In this document: piece by piece, positions 6,120 through 6,803 of the stretch
How positions within the stretch are numbered: position 1 is the stretch's first letter
Layout: the number at the start of each line of letters is the position of its first letter
The notes under the pieces: model-generated
Database searches by the model: none
Seen by the model: the letters and a program-made list of their open reading frames with translations, nothing else
What the model was told of the DNA's origin: nothing
Assembly: GCA_016294985.1 (NCBI GenBank)
Contig: JAECRW010000082.1
Location: forward strand, 1-6,803
DNA length: 6,803 nt
Direction: 5' to 3'
From: Candidatus Sifarchaeum marinoarchaea
Lineage (GTDB): Archaea > Asgardarchaeota > Sifarchaeia > Borrarchaeales > Borrarchaeaceae
Translations under genes and position numbers: made by a program

Positions 6120-6803
6120 CTAACCTCCTGCTTCTTCCTCCGCGGCGACTTTTTCTGTTACAACTTCCTCTGACAATAATGCATCAATATATGCTTCTAA
6201 TTGCTCATCTCTGTAGTATCTAAGCGTTATAGCATTAGATAGACAGACTGAACTGCAAGTACCACAGCCTCTACATCTAACTTCATTTACTTTCGCAATA
6301 CCAGATTCATCCATAGTTATAGCGTCGTACGGACATGAAAGAACACAAAGCACGCAGCCAGAGCAACGTTCATCGTCTACAATCGCTTTGATTAACTCCA
6401 TCTCGTATTTACGCGTGATCAGCGGTCCACTTGCCGCAGCTGCAGCTCCCTTCGCAGATGCGACCGTCTCAGCAACAGATTTTGGTCCTTGGCAAGCCCC
6501 AGCTAAATATATACCTGGGACTTTAGTGTCAACCGGCGATAAACGGCTATGGAATTCCTTGATAAAGCCATCTGGACTTCTCTCAAGTTTCAAGAGATTG
6601 GCAATGTCCACCGTACCATCTCCGGGTACCATAGCGGCAGAAAGGATAACTAAATCTGCCTCGATCGTCTTAATCTGATTCGATAAAGTGTCTTCAACTG
6701 TTAGAATTAGATTCTTTGTTTCTGGATCTTCTGCTACCTCTGAAACGTTGCCTCGCAAATACTTGATTTTATGCTTTCTAGACCGTGTATAGTACTCCTC
6801 TAG
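6120..6803 (-). CDS. hdrA: HdrA, heterodisulfide reductase subunit A, C-terminal 227 residues (5' end beyond window)
   Basis: The frame is open to the right edge (first visible residues LEEYYTRSRK), so an in-frame TTG at 6758 is internal and not a start. HdrA is the flavin subunit that bifurcates electrons in Hdr complexes. The visible part shows the typical LRGNVSEVAEDPETKNL block, VILSAAMVPG, the GFIKEFHSRLSPVDT segment, and the FAD-binding GIYLAGACQGPKSVAETV followed by an alanine-rich helix. Two C-terminal [4Fe-4S] motifs follow: CSGCVLCVLSCP and CRGCGTCSSVCL (Leu replaces the usual Pro after the last Cys). A short acidic Ala/Glu tail ends at TAG. Unlike the paralog at 1594-3147 it keeps the normal HdrA FAD loop. 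The vhuD ribosome-binding site lies within its last codons and vhuD starts 4 bp later, so the two are translationally coupled and are expected partners. HdrA is a known selenoprotein family, but the visible part has no UGA. Confidence 0.93.
   Translation of the reverse strand, partial: LEEYYTRSRKHKIKYLRGNVSEVAEDPETKNLILTVEDTLSNQIKTIEADLVILSAAMVPGDGTVDIANLLKLERSPDGFIKEFHSRLSPVDTKVPGIYLAGACQGPKSVAETVASAKGAAAAASGPLITRKYEMELIKAIVDDERCSGCVLCVLSCPYDAITMDESGIAKVNEVRCRGCGTCSSVCLSNAITLRYYRDEQLEAYIDALLSEEVVTEKVAAEEEAGG
6123..6129 (-). promoter_or_regulatory. Ribosome-binding site of vhuD inside the hdrA end
   Basis: AGGAGGT overlaps the last codons of hdrA (Ala-Gly-Gly) just before its TAG and lies 7 bases before the ATG at 6115. 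It is the strongest such site in the window and fixes the start of a gene that has no conventional intact ORF. Confidence 0.75.

Noticed and set aside
6120..6758. HdrA fragment starting at the TTG at 6756-6758 as a complete short protein
   Set aside because: The frame stays open to the window edge with HdrA-like residues before the TTG, so this is the 3' part of a longer gene.
1..6803. Global reassignment of UGA to tryptophan
   Set aside because: Trp is TGG throughout the frames I read, including next to the UGA in vhuD, and UGA ends the FrhB-like and HdrCB-fusion genes where the protein families should end.

Overview
The window is one stretch of minus-strand genes from what looks like an anaerobic archaeon with a moderately AT-rich genome. 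The best guess is an Asgard (Lokiarchaeota-like) lineage. The evidence is a formylmethanofuran dehydrogenase A subunit, a heterodisulfide-reductase (Hdr) gene set, Shine-Dalgarno sites of the AGGAGG type, and a VhuD/MvhD gene that can only be read through if two in-frame UGA codons encode selenocysteine. The 3' flank of that gene carries a hairpin resembling the archaeal/eukaryotic type of SECIS more than a bacterial one. The taxonomic call is an inference; Sec-using methanogens are the main alternative.

Layout, in transcription order (right to left): (1) 6803-6120, C-terminal 227 residues of HdrA, cut by the window edge; (2) 6115-5663, VhuD/MvhD with UGA at codons 24 and 75 and no conventional intact ORF; (3) 5679-5609, a structured region over the vhuD end and the vhuD-frhB spacer, candidate SECIS; (4) 5574-4375, an FrhB/FdhB-family flavo-iron-sulfur protein; (5) 4320-3163, an HdrC-HdrB fusion (HdrD-like) with two ferredoxin clusters and two CCG domains; (6) 3147-1594, a second, short and motif-degenerate HdrA paralog; (7) 1477-1, FwdA, cut by the left edge. 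The spacers are 4, 88, 54, 15 and 116 bp, so genes 1-6 look like one operon. The 116-bp gap before fwdA is the only place where a separate promoter is plausible. No gene-free stretch exceeds 300 bp. I saw no tRNA, rRNA, CRISPR array, insertion sequence or convincing terminator.

Functionally, HdrA, VhuD, the FrhB-like protein, the HdrCB fusion and the HdrA paralog could form a soluble electron-bifurcating or electron-transferring complex. Electrons would enter through the FrhB-like and/or VhuD subunits, split at the HdrA flavin, and leave to a disulfide-type acceptor at the CCG domains and to a ferredoxin. FwdA belongs to the enzyme that uses low-potential electrons to reduce CO2 to formylmethanofuran. 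Having it next door fits a coupled Hdr/CO2-reduction module. No [NiFe]-hydrogenase large or small subunit lies in the window.

The most notable point is the double-selenocysteine VhuD, together with a hairpin whose base is the gene's own UGA stop codon.
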